Shown here in pieces: positions 34,570 to 42,415 of a stretch of DNA of 42,415 nucleotides. A program made the translations under genes and the position numbers. Source of the stretch: a virus; the IMG/VR virus record IMGVR_UViG_3300028275_000027, positions 1 through 42,415 of that record; one strand, written 5' to 3'. Positions within the stretch are counted from its first letter, which is position 1; each line of letters opens with the position of its first letter. The notes below the pieces were generated by a model. That model ran no database searches, was not told where the DNA came from, and saw only the letters and a program-made list of their open reading frames with translations.

Positions 34570-37500
34570 ATGGCAATTAAACCATTTGAAATACAAGGAT
34601 CAACACTAACTATTGGAGGTGTTGACTTACAAGCAGGTAATACTAGTGTTGTTATTCCTGGTGTAACACAAGCAACTAGTTATCGTGTAGAAGAAGTTGA
34701 AGATACTGGTGATCAGACTAGATCATTCGGACAAGTTGCTCCTATTATCATCGACTATCAAATATTCTTAGATTATCTTAATAACGGTTCATCAAGCGGC
34801 AGAGCAGTTTATAGTGTCAATGAACTGGACAGTGAAGGATTTATTGACGGTATTAGTGTCGATGCTCCAGGTTCATATACTGCTAATGAAAGAAGTGCGG
34901 CAGTTGGGAATGATCTTCACGCTTACATTGGTACAGCAGTTGGTGACGAGTTCAATCCGTTTGTGCCAACTGATTGGGATATTATTCCTTTCCGTCCTAA
35001 GATGCGAGCAGGTGAGATCGAAACTATTGGAGGCGGTGGTGGAAGTGGGTTAGTACAACGTACTGTTAACTATCCTACAGGTGAAAACGGCGATACTGCC
35101 GGAACAATGGTATTGGACCCACAAGGTAATGTTTACGTTTGTATCGCGGACTATGTTCAAGGAGAAGTGGTAGAAGGCGATACTGATATAGAAACCAGTG
35201 AACCGTACAACATAGGACAAACCGGCGGCGCACTTTTAGTATGGACTACAAACATAGCAGACTACTCTGATATAAGTGCCTTGTTTACAACAGATGGATG
35301 GGACGGTAGTTCTACATTCGATCATTCTAGCCCAGGAAGTTTTACTATAGTTAGTGAAGCATTTCAAGATTATCCAACAGCACACACTTGTACAAGAGTA
35401 GGCACTAACGGATCTGGAAGTCTTTTCTTTAATGTTAACTACACATCAGGCGATGCTTCGGATATTGCTCAAAGTTCCACAGCCACAGTGGCTTGGTCTA
35501 TTACTCCTACACAGGCCAATATTTGGGAACAGTTAAGCACAGGTAGCAGTGGCGGCAATCAACTACTTAATGGTGGTGAGTCATTTGCCCTAATGTCAGA
35601 AGGCGATGTTGTATTTGACGGAGTAGGTAATGGTGGTGTTAATCGTGGCTTAGTTTGGAACTATGGTGTTAACCAAGGTGACGGTACTAACAGTATGGTA
35701 CGCCAAGACATGTCTGGATTAACAGTTCATGCTTACACAGAAGGCAACGGTGGTGGATCTACAGGCAACAGCAATGATGGTTATTCAGCACCAGTGCGTA
35801 TTACTACTAACCAAGATGCTAACGGAAAAGTTTGGACTTTTGACGGAGCAGGCAATTTAACATTCCCAGACGGTAGCGTACAAACAACAGCCTACACTGG
35901 TCAAAGCGGCAGTGGCGTAACAACAACATACTATGTAATGGCCAACGTTGACGGTACTGTTCTTACAAGTACAGACGGTGTAACTTGGTCAACACCGGTT
36001 GACATTACTAATAACGGTATCAATCATGTAGCGACCAACGGTACAAACATTGTTTACATAGACGGAAGTACTGTTGGATACACTTCATTCGCAACACCAG
36101 CAACTGCTACCGAAACATCAATATCTGTTGATGGTTTATCGGATATTAATACTCAGCAAATAATTTATGGTGGTGGATATTTTGTAATAGCAGGCAGCGG
36201 CAACAACGGAACATTCCGTGTGCCAGTGTATGGATATTCAACTGACGGTGTAAACTGGACATTCAAGACTATTACTGATTCAGCACTACAGTTAGTTTTT
36301 TCTAATAGCAACAGCGAAGACTGTGATTTTAACGATGTAGATTATAACGGAGTAGGATTTAACTTTGCTGTTAATGGTACTAATGTAGGCGGTGGCGTTT
36401 ATACAACCAACATTACAGAAACATTTACAACAACAAATTATTTTAGTATGGTGCCAGGCATCCAAGTTGCTTGGAACGGAAATGCTTGGTTCTACTACAA
36501 TAGCAGCCAAGGAAGCGGTACAACCAGTAGTGTTGATCCAAGAGGTGCTAGTTGGGATGGTCCTCTTGACCCGTGGGGCACAAGAGTTGTTGACCTCGGG
36601 TATACATCAAATCCAGATATAAGTGATACTATGTCTGGTGGTGATGGAGTATTAGCAATGTCAGACGGGGAAGGACATGTAGCTTATTCTACTAACAACG
36701 GTTATACTTGGACTATTATTACTCCAATCCCTTATAATAATAGTATTTCTGATATTGTTCGCGGAACAACTACTACTATATCTTGGAGTGGTACTAGCCA
36801 CGGATTTAGTAACGGTGAAAAGATAGTTATTTCCGGTGTCACAAGTTTTGATGCCGGTGAACCAGGAACAAGCAATCAAAGTTACAACGGAACTTTTTAT
36901 ATTAAAGACAATGGTGGTACACCTGAGTTATACACAGACCAAGGATTAACTACACCTTGGGACACTAGCACATATTGGCCTCCAGGAACTGGCCCTGGTA
37001 GTATGACAGGCACAATTACATTCAGTCATGGTACTTACATTGACGCAATGGACTATGCTAACGGTTACTTCTACATTGGTAACGATGATGAGCAAGTTGC
37101 CAGAGCAAGTACAAGCGACATGACAACTTGGACTATCTTAGATGACCAAAACAATGCGTTTGAATACTGGAATGACTTTTATGGTTATACTGCTGTCGGC
37201 GCAAGTATTGTCCTAAGCGAATTAGTCGGTGACGGTGCTGTGGCATCAACTGGTTACAAAACTACAGTTTATACAGACTGGAATGGTTACCAAGGCGGTG
37301 AAGCTGGTAGTGATTGGTTCCCATATACCGAACAGATTGCTGTAGGCGATACACTAACATTCCGCAACGGCGAAGTTCGCACCGTTACAGATGTTAACCA
37401 AAGCCCCGGAGGCCATACAGCAGTTGTATGGAACGGTACTGTGGATGGCAGTGATACTAATCCAAGATATCCTATCGTAATTACATCATCTGTCTATGTT

Positions 37501-40311
37501 GAAGCAGTTAAAAACACAGCAAGAATCAAACCAGACACAGATGCGGCCACAGACTTTGACCAGTACATGGACATCTATGCTGGACAAGTTCCAGTAGTCA
37601 ATACACCTATTGACAGCAAACATATCCATATGGCTGGACATACTGGCGAAGTAGAACTTTTCCTAGGCACAGACAACAACTATGTCAGCGTTAAAGAAGC
37701 AGGCACAACATCAGCAAGTGTAAATTTACACAGTGAAAATGATGTTAGCGTTGTTGACAGTAACTTACGCTTAAATCGTAAAGGCAGCAGTTGGGCATCT
37801 GTTTACGGTGACGGAGAAAACCACAACTTACACAACCAAACATATGATGTATCTTGGGCAACTATCACAGTTGACGACCAAGGTGACTACTATGTAGGCG
37901 GTGAATCAAATAGTTATTCAGAAGCAATCGTTAGCAAAATTAGCCGCGATGGCGAATTGTTATGGAGCAAGTATGTAAACGGTGACAATACTGCTGGTTG
38001 GCAGTTAGACGGTGTTGCTTATTACAATAACGAAGTCGCTTCACTTGTACAAACGCAGTACGACAGAAACCACAATTACTATAAACTAACTGTACATGAC
38101 AGCGAGTCGGGCGATGTTAAATCAACAATAGACATTTATGATACAGAAGGTAACATTGAAGCACGACACATGATTCATCACTCAACACTAGGTTGGGTAG
38201 TAGTAGGTAGAAACTACGGTGAATCATCAAATACAATGTCAATAAGCTCAATAGGAGCAACTGGTACTGGCATTATTGAATTGCCTGGTAGTCAGGCACA
38301 AATAAACGGACAATATCCAGACTGGCAAAGCGGATCATGGTCTATGTCGGGAACCAACATTACTGGAGTACAAACACTACAGTTAGGTGTAGGTTTATAT
38401 CAAGCAGTTCCTTTAACAACAGTTACTGGTATTGGCTCGGGTGCTACAATTTCGTTGATTGCCGACTACAACTATGGCAACTATGGATACGATGTGATTA
38501 CAAATGTAGGTCAAGATTACCAAACCGATGACGAAGTTAAAGCGTTGGGTAGTTTGCTAGGCGGTGTTGACGGCGGATCTTCGATAATGGCCAGTTACGG
38601 CGCGGTTACTCCTGGTGCCCAAATAAAGATTTATTTTGATAAGACAACATATCCTGACTTGTACAATCAACTTACTAACGCAAGTTATCAGGCAGTATAT
38701 GATACCAACTATTACAATATAGTAGGTGTTCTAAGCCAAGGAGCCAACTGGGAAGTTACTCTTGATACCAGCGTAATTCCAAGCGGTAGTCCAATAACAT
38801 TCTATACACAGCACGGTAATGACGCCTACTTTACTATCTATGGTAATGGCGGCGCTTTCGACGGTATTAAATACGCCCTTAACGGTCAAGCATCTAAGGC
38901 AACGGTTCGTATAGATATGGGCCGAGCAATGGGTTATGGTTCAACAGATTTTACTGGCGGATCATTTACATTAGGTAAAACAATAAATGCTCAACCATTT
39001 GTTTGGACTAGTTCTGGATTGAAGAAATACTTACCAAGTCCGCAGACTAATGGTTGGGGTTACGCTCAATGTGTGGCAGAAGACACATACGACGGTGGTT
39101 TAGTTGTAGGTGGTTACATAGACAACAGTAGCGGAAATGCTTTTGTTTGGAAACTGTTAGCCGATGGTACTACATCTTGGGCAAATACTATTAACACCGA
39201 TGGTAGTGCTATAAATCATGTAGCAGTTAGCGCAGTCAACGGTGATATTTTTGCTTCAAACGGTGCTACATCTATAAACAAGTTTAACAGCAGTGGCTCA
39301 TTTATTGACAGATATGAAACAAACGGCCCGTATGGTTTCAATGCTCACGTTTATCTTGCTGTTGAAGACGGAACAGAATACTTGTATGCGGGCGGACAAG
39401 GCGGTTCTATGTGGACTAATGGCGGCGCCTTATTTGTGTCAAAACTTACTACAGACTTCAAAGTTGTTTGGGGTAGATCATTAGAGGATAATTCTCAAGG
39501 AATAAATGGAAACTACGATTTCAATCACGTCAACTTTGCACTAGGCAAAGGTCAAGCATCGTTAGTTGGTTACAGTCACTTAAACGGGTTAAATTACTAT
39601 AACGGTGTTATCCTTACATTATCTACCAAGGATGATTTTGAGACTCGCTCAATAGGACGATGGAATTTAGTACAGTCGGGATATATGAGCTGGAGTAATA
39701 ATAACGCAAGCAATTATTCAGCATACGATTTGATAAATGTCGGCGGCGTTAGCCCAACAACTTCAAGTATGTTATCAGAACTTGAGACATCTCAACTAAG
39801 TTGGACAAACTATACATTCCAGTATAAACTAATTGACTTGAATCCAACAAAGCAAGGCATTCGTGGAGTTGAGGCTATCGAGTTTGCTGACGGTGGTGTG
39901 TTAGAACACAATCCAGCAATCATTCCTCCAAGCGTACATTTTGATAGTAATTACAGTTGGAACTATACACTACAGTTAAGCGACATTGGTAGATTTATTA
40001 TAAATCAAACAATTCCTAACGATAGTTACTGTCAAGACCTGTACATTACAGTTCCGCAAAATGATGTTGTTCCATTCCCAGTAGGCACTGTTATTACATT
40101 AATTAACACTCATGATGTTAATAATAATGGTTACAGAATTTATGTACAGCCTGAGAATTACGGTAATAACGAAAGTCCAAAGATCTGGGCAACAGGCGGA
40201 AATCAAAACCCAAGCACCTGGAGTTTCCAAGGTATGCAGACTGCTACACTAATGAAGATTAGTACTAACGGTTGGTTGCTAACTGCTAACGATATTACAA
40301 ACGAGGACTAA
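34570..40311 (+). CDS. Large tail fiber/adhesin with Asp-box and propeller repeats
   Basis: This 1913-residue protein has an N-terminal attachment region (MAIKPFEIQGSTLTIGGVDL) ending at a GGGGGSG linker near residue 155. The common fiber motif LTFPDGSVQTTAYTG follows near 430. Asp-box-like repeats (TSTDGVTWS near 468, YSTDGVNWT near 556, YSTNNGYTWT near 708) suggest a sialidase-type propeller. SBBP/PQQ-like repeats such as YYVGGESNSYSEAIVSKISR appear near 1105-1190, with a second set near 1485-1645. The C-terminal 150 residues form a compact beta domain. The likely role is host receptor binding. No enzyme active site can be assigned. AAGGAAG precedes the ATG, and the next gene starts two bases after its stop. 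Confidence 0.7.
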   Translation: MAIKPFEIQGSTLTIGGVDLQAGNTSVVIPGVTQATSYRVEEVEDTGDQTRSFGQVAPIIIDYQIFLDYLNNGSSSGRAVYSVNELDSEGFIDGISVDAPGSYTANERSAAVGNDLHAYIGTAVGDEFNPFVPTDWDIIPFRPKMRAGEIETIGGGGGSGLVQRTVNYPTGENGDTAGTMVLDPQGNVYVCIADYVQGEVVEGDTDIETSEPYNIGQTGGALLVWTTNIADYSDISALFTTDGWDGSSTFDHSSPGSFTIVSEAFQDYPTAHTCTRVGTNGSGSLFFNVNYTSGDASDIAQSSTATVAWSITPTQANIWEQLSTGSSGGNQLLNGGESFALMSEGDVVFDGVGNGGVNRGLVWNYGVNQGDGTNSMVRQDMSGLTVHAYTEGNGGGSTGNSNDGYSAPVRITTNQDANGKVWTFDGAGNLTFPDGSVQTTAYTGQSGSGVTTTYYVMANVDGTVLTSTDGVTWSTPVDITNNGINHVATNGTNIVYIDGSTVGYTSFATPATATETSISVDGLSDINTQQIIYGGGYFVIAGSGNNGTFRVPVYGYSTDGVNWTFKTITDSALQLVFSNSNSEDCDFNDVDYNGVGFNFAVNGTNVGGGVYTTNITETFTTTNYFSMVPGIQVAWNGNAWFYYNSSQGSGTTSSVDPRGASWDGPLDPWGTRVVDLGYTSNPDISDTMSGGDGVLAMSDGEGHVAYSTNNGYTWTIITPIPYNNSISDIVRGTTTTISWSGTSHGFSNGEKIVISGVTSFDAGEPGTSNQSYNGTFYIKDNGGTPELYTDQGLTTPWDTSTYWPPGTGPGSMTGTITFSHGTYIDAMDYANGYFYIGNDDEQVARASTSDMTTWTILDDQNNAFEYWNDFYGYTAVGASIVLSELVGDGAVASTGYKTTVYTDWNGYQGGEAGSDWFPYTEQIAVGDTLTFRNGEVRTVTDVNQSPGGHTAVVWNGTVDGSDTNPRYPIVITSSVYVEAVKNTARIKPDTDAATDFDQYMDIYAGQVPVVNTPIDSKHIHMAGHTGEVELFLGTDNNYVSVKEAGTTSASVNLHSENDVSVVDSNLRLNRKGSSWASVYGDGENHNLHNQTYDVSWATITVDDQGDYYVGGESNSYSEAIVSKISRDGELLWSKYVNGDNTAGWQLDGVAYYNNEVASLVQTQYDRNHNYYKLTVHDSESGDVKSTIDIYDTEGNIEARHMIHHSTLGWVVVGRNYGESSNTMSISSIGATGTGIIELPGSQAQINGQYPDWQSGSWSMSGTNITGVQTLQLGVGLYQAVPLTTVTGIGSGATISLIADYNYGNYGYDVITNVGQDYQTDDEVKALGSLLGGVDGGSSIMASYGAVTPGAQIKIYFDKTTYPDLYNQLTNASYQAVYDTNYYNIVGVLSQGANWEVTLDTSVIPSGSPITFYTQHGNDAYFTIYGNGGAFDGIKYALNGQASKATVRIDMGRAMGYGSTDFTGGSFTLGKTINAQPFVWTSSGLKKYLPSPQTNGWGYAQCVAEDTYDGGLVVGGYIDNSSGNAFVWKLLADGTTSWANTINTDGSAINHVAVSAVNGDIFASNGATSINKFNSSGSFIDRYETNGPYGFNAHVYLAVEDGTEYLYAGGQGGSMWTNGGALFVSKLTTDFKVVWGRSLEDNSQGINGNYDFNHVNFALGKGQASLVGYSHLNGLNYYNGVILTLSTKDDFETRSIGRWNLVQSGYMSWSNNNASNYSAYDLINVGGVSPTTSSMLSELETSQLSWTNYTFQYKLIDLNPTKQGIRGVEAIEFADGGVLEHNPAIIPPSVHFDSNYSWNYTLQLSDIGRFIINQTIPNDSYCQDLYITVPQNDVVPFPVGTVITLINTHDVNNNGYRIYVQPENYGNNESPKIWATGGNQNPSTWSFQGMQTATLMKISTNGWLLTANDITNED

Positions 40312-40312
40312 T

Positions 40313-41539
40313 ATGCCAGTACTACAAGCAATACAAACAGTAGTAGGACGCACGGGAGGAGGAGGAGGCCCTCCTCCAGTAACTGGAAAAGATTTCTTCT
40401 GGTCCGCCGACAATGACACATGGTTAGCACTTGGCGGATATTACACAACAGGACTATTTTCAAATCCTGCTCCAGCATCTGCTGCCTACACCTATCCCGA
40501 TGGAAGTTATACTGGAGTAACTAGAACTTTCTCCGGCAGTGAATACTTAATCAGTCCTAACTTAGGCATTGGTGGTGCTTGGCCGACAAACACTATAACT
40601 ATAGACTTATGGTTCTATCCTACTGCTAATAATGTTCAGATATTAAGCGAATTAAATGCTCAAGATCCCGGAGCAGGTTATCACTATACAGTATTAGAAC
40701 TTGACAGCAGTGGCTATGTCAAGGCTATGTTCTGGCAAAATGCTCCACAAGGTTTTAGTCAAATTATTACATCAGCAAGCCCTGTAGAGTTAAACAAGTG
40801 GAATCACATTTATTTTACAGAAGACGCACAAGGCGGACATACGCTTGAGTTAAACGGTGTAGGCACAGGTGTACAAAATCCTGTTTATACTAGATCTGGC
40901 CCAGGTTCTACAACTGAATACTTTGCTATAGGAATAAGCGACGCTACCTATATGGTCGCTACTAACAGATTTCAAGGTAAAGTTGGATACTTGTCTATTA
41001 ACGACTATGTAGTACCTTCAACTTATTCTAATACAGTTAATAGATTTAGACCCGCATACTCCGATACTGGCATAACGCTAGGCACATCGTGGACTGTTGA
41101 GATTATCGCAGAACTAACTCCCACAAGTTTCTGGGCTACATTGTGGGGCAATGAAAACTATTTTGCTAACCTTGGACACTTTGCTTACTTTACCAGCACA
41201 TCAAATCTAAACGTTGGATCGCCTGCTGGTACAGACACATACAATGTGTCTGGTATTGAACAAAAAGGCTACTGGGCATTTACCCACACAGATGGTGGCG
41301 GGGTAAATGTCTACAGAAACGGTGTACTAATAACACCAAGTTCTTCTGGATATGTACAACCATTCCCTGCTGGCAATACTTTATTAATCGGTGCTAGACA
41401 TAATAACGATGGCACAGGCACAACTGATATTTGCTCAGGAAACTATTACTATAATGCTATAAACAATAGCACGGCCTTAGATGCTACTGCTATCCAAGCA
41501 TCTTACGATAGTTTAAAAGGAACATACGGACTACCTTAA
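40313..41539 (+). CDS. LamG/concanavalin-like lectin-fold adhesin
   Basis: The 408-residue protein has a short head (MPVLQAIQTVVGRTG), a Gly5-Pro3 linker at about 15-22, and two LamG-like jelly-roll domains. The first, about 25-235, contains ITIDLWFYPTANNVQILSEL and ELNKWNHIYFTEDAQGGHTL. The second, about 245-408, contains SWTVEIIAELTPTSFWATLW and GYWAFTHTDGGGVNVYRNG. Such domains bind glycans or proteins, so a tip adhesin on the fiber is likely. The ribosome-binding site GAGGA is inside the end of the fiber gene. It is the last gene of the rightward block, and its stop overlaps the convergent QueC-like gene. Confidence 0.65.
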   Translation: MPVLQAIQTVVGRTGGGGGPPPVTGKDFFWSADNDTWLALGGYYTTGLFSNPAPASAAYTYPDGSYTGVTRTFSGSEYLISPNLGIGGAWPTNTITIDLWFYPTANNVQILSELNAQDPGAGYHYTVLELDSSGYVKAMFWQNAPQGFSQIITSASPVELNKWNHIYFTEDAQGGHTLELNGVGTGVQNPVYTRSGPGSTTEYFAIGISDATYMVATNRFQGKVGYLSINDYVVPSTYSNTVNRFRPAYSDTGITLGTSWTVEIIAELTPTSFWATLWGNENYFANLGHFAYFTSTSNLNVGSPAGTDTYNVSGIEQKGYWAFTHTDGGGVNVYRNGVLITPSSSGYVQPFPAGNTLLIGARHNNDGTGTTDICSGNYYYNAINNSTALDATAIQASYDSLKGTYGLP

Positions 41540-42129
41540 CGAATTCCTTGCGCTTTTAACTTAATACAGGTATCGCACTTTCCACAAGGTGCGATATTTT
41601 TTTCTGTGTAGATTGGATGTCTACAACTCCAAAACATATTGCGTAGACTTTCAGGCAAACTGTCGTATATTTCACGCTTGCTCATATTCAACACTGGGTA
41701 AATCTTTTCAACTGGGGTAAATGCTTCGAGGATTTTGTTTGCTCGCTTGCGGCGTTCTTCTAATGCGTGATTTCCATCATTAGCCTGCATACCCATAGCA
41801 ACTAGTTTAATGTCTGGATTCACACTAGCAACATATCCAGCAAAGAAGTTCATAGTGTCTGAGTCATATAAAAAGTTACGGCCGTAGGGTTGTGTGCCTA
41901 TTTCACTTTCACTGTAGGCAAAGTTAAATCCTAAGCGTTTAAGTTCTTGAGTGGCAAGATCGACAGCAATGGCTTCTGCTCGGTGCCTTTTCTCAACATT
42001 CTTGTTATGTACATGATGTATATGGATGTCATAGTCTTTATATTCAGGTTCTGTCAGCAGTTTATAAACCATACCCAGGCTGTCTAAACCGCCTGAGTAC
42101 ATGGCTAGTATTGTTGGTTTTTGTTCCAT
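41536..42129 (-). CDS. queC: QueC-like 7-cyano-7-deazaguanine synthase
   Basis: The 197-residue protein starts with a PP-loop ATP pyrophosphatase motif, YSGGLDSLGM, at residues 11-20. It ends with a zinc site of four Cys (SCRHP, then APCGKCDTC) typical of QueC. QueC converts 7-carboxy-7-deazaguanine to preQ0 using ATP and ammonia. Phages use preQ0 either for tRNA queuosine or for 7-deazaguanine DNA modification that blocks restriction. No other gene of that pathway is in the window. Length is slightly below typical bacterial QueC (about 220-230). The start overlaps the upstream gene by 25 bases. Other PP-loop enzymes of similar shape cannot be fully excluded. Confidence 0.75.
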   Translation of the reverse strand: MEQKPTILAMYSGGLDSLGMVYKLLTEPEYKDYDIHIHHVHNKNVEKRHRAEAIAVDLATQELKRLGFNFAYSESEIGTQPYGRNFLYDSDTMNFFAGYVASVNPDIKLVAMGMQANDGNHALEERRKRANKILEAFTPVEKIYPVLNMSKREIYDSLPESLRNMFWSCRHPIYTEKNIAPCGKCDTCIKLKAQGIR

Positions 42130-42415
42130 ATGAAAAATGTATAAACTTCGTTAATAGGGTGTTCCTGCGGCTGTGGTGTTAATTCTTCAGCACGAGGGAA
42201 ATACACCGCATACTTCGTGGGCCAGTTAGGGTTTAGGAAAGCACGGGCAACAAATCTGTTACAGTTTGGCAGTACCGCTTTCAGCAGGGCTTGACAAAAC
42301 TGTTCACCAAATGCCAGCCCGCCATCTATTATTACTGTATCCCAATGTTCATCTAACGTGAACCAATCACGCTGTTTTAACTTAGGATCAGCATATAAAG
42401 GATGTAGATCCCACG
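42105..42415 (-). CDS. 3' end of an unidentified gene upstream of the QueC-like gene (partial)
   Basis: The minus strand is open from the right window edge to a TAG at 42105-42107, giving 103 complete codons without a start. The visible part includes HWDTVIIDGGLAFGEQFCQA and LPNCNRFVARAFLNPNWPTK. The first looks like a Rossmann-type strand with an acidic turn and suggests a nucleotide- or S-adenosylmethionine-binding enzyme, but the family is not recognised. It overlaps the QueC-like start by 25 bases, so the two are probably co-transcribed. Confidence 0.6.
   Translation of the reverse strand, partial: WDLHPLYADPKLKQRDWFTLDEHWDTVIIDGGLAFGEQFCQALLKAVLPNCNRFVARAFLNPNWPTKYAVYFPRAEELTPQPQEHPINEVYTFFIWNKNQQY

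Noticed and set aside
40361-40377. Seven-base-pair G+C hairpin (GGAGGAG/CTCCTCC) near the LamG gene start
   Set aside because: It is explained by Gly and Pro codons of the linker and lies too far from the start to hide the ribosome-binding site; no T-tract follows.
1-42415. tRNA genes, CRISPR arrays, insertion sequences, integrase or attachment sites
   Set aside because: Read through both strands by eye; no tRNA cloverleaf, regular spacer-repeat array, transposase or integrase was seen.

Overview
This window looks like part of the genome of a T4-like contractile-tailed phage (Caudoviricetes, T4 superfamily). It is A+T-rich and nearly fully coding. Three features support the assignment: recognisable T4 core proteins (gp46, gp47, gp55, gp26, gp53, gp5, gp25, gp6), T4-type late promoters of the form NATAAATA in front of structural genes, and short intergenic gaps with overlapping start and stop codons. 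The style of the genes resembles pelagic (marine) T4-like phages, but the host cannot be read from the sequence.

Layout. Positions 1-2041 (minus) hold the 5' part of a large tape-measure-like tail protein that runs off the left edge. Divergent from it is a gp26-type baseplate hub assembly gene (2105-2932), followed by a start-less -1 frame extension (2920-3153) that appears to be reached by programmed frameshifting. A convergent minus gene (3150-4148) begins with a sequence like the T4 capsid-targeting peptide. Positions 4184-4620 contain no gene but are packed with strong stem-loops and probably encode a structured RNA. Next to it lie a GIY-YIG nuclease, an SGNH-like protein and a small conserved-type protein of unknown function. 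These lead, on the same strand, back to the replication/recombination/late-sigma block gp46, gp47 and gp55 (5899-9522).

The 82-base gap between gp55 and the rightward genes is a compact divergent control region. A near-consensus host sigma70 promoter drives gp55, gp47 and gp46 leftward. A T4-type late promoter, presumably recognised by gp55, drives the structural genes rightward. A 22-base perfect palindrome fills the sigma70 spacer.

From 9605 to 41539, every gene on the plus strand is a tail, baseplate or adhesin gene: tube cap (gp48/54-like), gp53, a hub-like protein, a gp5 spike without lysozyme domain, gp25, gp6, a giant 4988-residue protein (35% of the window), a small repeat protein, a 1913-residue beta-propeller fiber and a 408-residue LamG-type lectin. 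These would build the baseplate and the host-recognition apparatus. The right edge returns to the minus strand with a QueC-like 7-deazaguanine synthase and the 3' part of an unidentified gene.

The most notable items are the -1 frameshift candidate linking gp26 to its extension next to a tape-measure-like gene, the unassigned structured RNA beside the GIY-YIG gene, the gp55 divergent promoter switch, and the giant mosaic baseplate or fiber protein.
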